From Pseudomonadota bacterium (GTDB lineage Bacteria; Pseudomonadota; Gammaproteobacteria; SZUA-229): DNA of 6,012 bases. This document shows positions 5,176-6,012 of this stretch, in pieces. The stretch is taken from assembly GCA_030673345.1 (NCBI GenBank), contig DAOVJH010000099.1, positions 1 to 6,012 of the forward strand, written 5' to 3'. The position numbers and the translations under genes are program-made. How positions within the stretch are numbered: position 1 is the stretch's first letter; each line of letters opens with the position of its first letter. The notes under the pieces are model-generated. The model made no database searches. It worked only from the letters and a program-made list of their open reading frames with translations, and was not told the DNA's origin.

Positions 5176-6012
5176 ATGACGTCGCGAAAACTTTCCAAAC
5201 GCTCCAGAGAGCTCAGTCCTTTTCATGTGATGGATATCCTCGCGCAGGCTAATGCCTTAAGTCAGCAGGGAAAACCTGTCTATCACATGGAGGTAGGCGA
5301 ACCGGATTTTGCGACAGCTGAGCCAATCATCAATGCAGGCATCGATGCGCTGAATCAGTTTAAAACGCATTATACGCCAGCACTGGGTCTGCCTGAATTA
5401 CGACAGGCGCTCGCTGAATATTATGACAGGAAATTTTCATTAGACATTGATCCGCATCGGATAATCATTACACCCGGTGCTTCTGGCGCACTGCAGCTGG
5501 CAATCGCCTGCCTGTTAGACGCAGGGGATAACGTATTGCTGGCAGATCCGGGTTATCCCTGTAATAAAAATATCGCGCATGTGCTGGCAGCGGAAACTAT
5601 CTCGATTCCGGTCACTGCAGAAAACTATTATCAGCTGGATGCCCGTTCGATCGCGCAGCACTGGAACAGCCGGACCCGGGCGGCCATGGTAGCGACACCA
5701 TCAAACCCCACCGGCACTATATTGCCACAACAGCAGTTGTTGGAATTGTCGCAGTTTGTTGAACGCAAGCAGGGCAGTCTCATCGTCGATGAGATTTACC
5801 AGGGGCTGGTCTATGAGAATAATGATTACTCTGCGCTTTCGATATCAGATGAATGTTTCGTGATAAACAGTTTTTCAAAATATTTTGGTATGACCGGCTG
5901 GCGCATAGGCTGGATGGTCGTGCCTGAGCAATATGTGGACGCGATAGACCGTATCGCACAGAACATATTTCTGGCGCCGCCGACGATTTCGCAGTATGCG
6001 GCGCTGACTGCG
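5176..6012 (+). CDS. Pyridoxal-phosphate-dependent aminotransferase, class I/II, 3'-truncated by the window edge
   Basis: The open frame of 279 codons runs past the window end. It belongs to the fold-type I aspartate aminotransferase superfamily, which moves an amino group between an amino acid and a 2-oxo acid using PLP in the cytoplasm. Visible motifs, in order, are: G-E-P-D-F (41-45) near the substrate pocket; the H-Y-T-P-A-L-G-L-P-E-L-R segment (65-76); P-G-A-S-G-A (100-105), which holds the cofactor phosphate; P-S-N-P-T-G with N177; D205 and Y208 contacting the PLP ring; the Schiff-base lysine K235 in S-F-S-K; and R243 in G-W-R-I-G-W. All key residues present are intact. The C-terminal domain with the substrate-carboxylate arginine is missing, so substrate cannot be assigned. 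The ATG at 5176 is chosen because an in-frame TAA lies at 5155-5157 and the N-terminus fits the family. No clear ribosome binding site precedes it. Confidence 0.93.
   Translation, partial: MTSRKLSKRSRELSPFHVMDILAQANALSQQGKPVYHMEVGEPDFATAEPIINAGIDALNQFKTHYTPALGLPELRQALAEYYDRKFSLDIDPHRIIITPGASGALQLAIACLLDAGDNVLLADPGYPCNKNIAHVLAAETISIPVTAENYYQLDARSIAQHWNSRTRAAMVATPSNPTGTILPQQQLLELSQFVERKQGSLIVDEIYQGLVYENNDYSALSISDECFVINSFSKYFGMTGWRIGWMVVPEQYVDAIDRIAQNIFLAPPTISQYAALTA

Noticed and set aside
1..6012. CRISPR array, insertion sequence, prophage or toxin-antitoxin system
   Set aside because: No regularly spaced repeats, no transposase or integrase reading frame, no terminal inverted repeats and no small paired ORFs were seen; the genes are conserved housekeeping or common chromosomal families.

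Overview
The window reads as chromosomal DNA of a gammaproteobacterium. The strongest evidence is the convergent clpS-clpA / infA block, which is the arrangement seen in Escherichia coli and Pseudomonas, and the close residue-by-residue resemblance of ClpS, ClpA and IF-1 to the enterobacterial proteins. Base composition looks moderate, with AT-rich intergenic gaps. I cannot name a genus. The E. coli neighbours cspD, serW (tRNA-Ser) and aat are absent, so this is not an enterobacterium.

Layout, left to right. Positions 1-715 (+) hold the 3' part of a PAS-GGDEF diguanylate cyclase with intact catalytic and inhibitory motifs. Positions 716-979 are a non-coding, AT-rich leader with a weak candidate promoter and some hairpin potential. 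Positions 980-3661 (+) carry clpS and clpA, 54 bp apart, probably one operon. Positions 3702-3737 form a strong bidirectional terminator. Positions 3801-4019 (-) are infA. Positions 4151-5062 (-) encode an exported M23 (LytM-type) murein endopeptidase, divergent from a class I/II aminotransferase that starts at 5176 (+) and runs off the end of the window.

How the genes work together. ClpS is the N-degron adaptor that hands substrates to the ClpA unfoldase, which feeds ClpP; clpP is not in the window. IF-1 is the translation initiation factor encoded convergently. The other three genes (c-di-GMP signalling, cell-wall hydrolysis, amino-acid metabolism) have no obvious pathway link to Clp or to each other.

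Novelty. This is mostly ordinary housekeeping DNA and I do not see an undescribed system. The points worth a second look are small: tandem hairpins in the infA 3' UTR, a Met-Gly-Phe variant of the ClpP-docking loop in ClpA, paired palindromes in the infA leader, a short ORF overlapping the clpS start, and an acidic N-terminal extension on ClpS.
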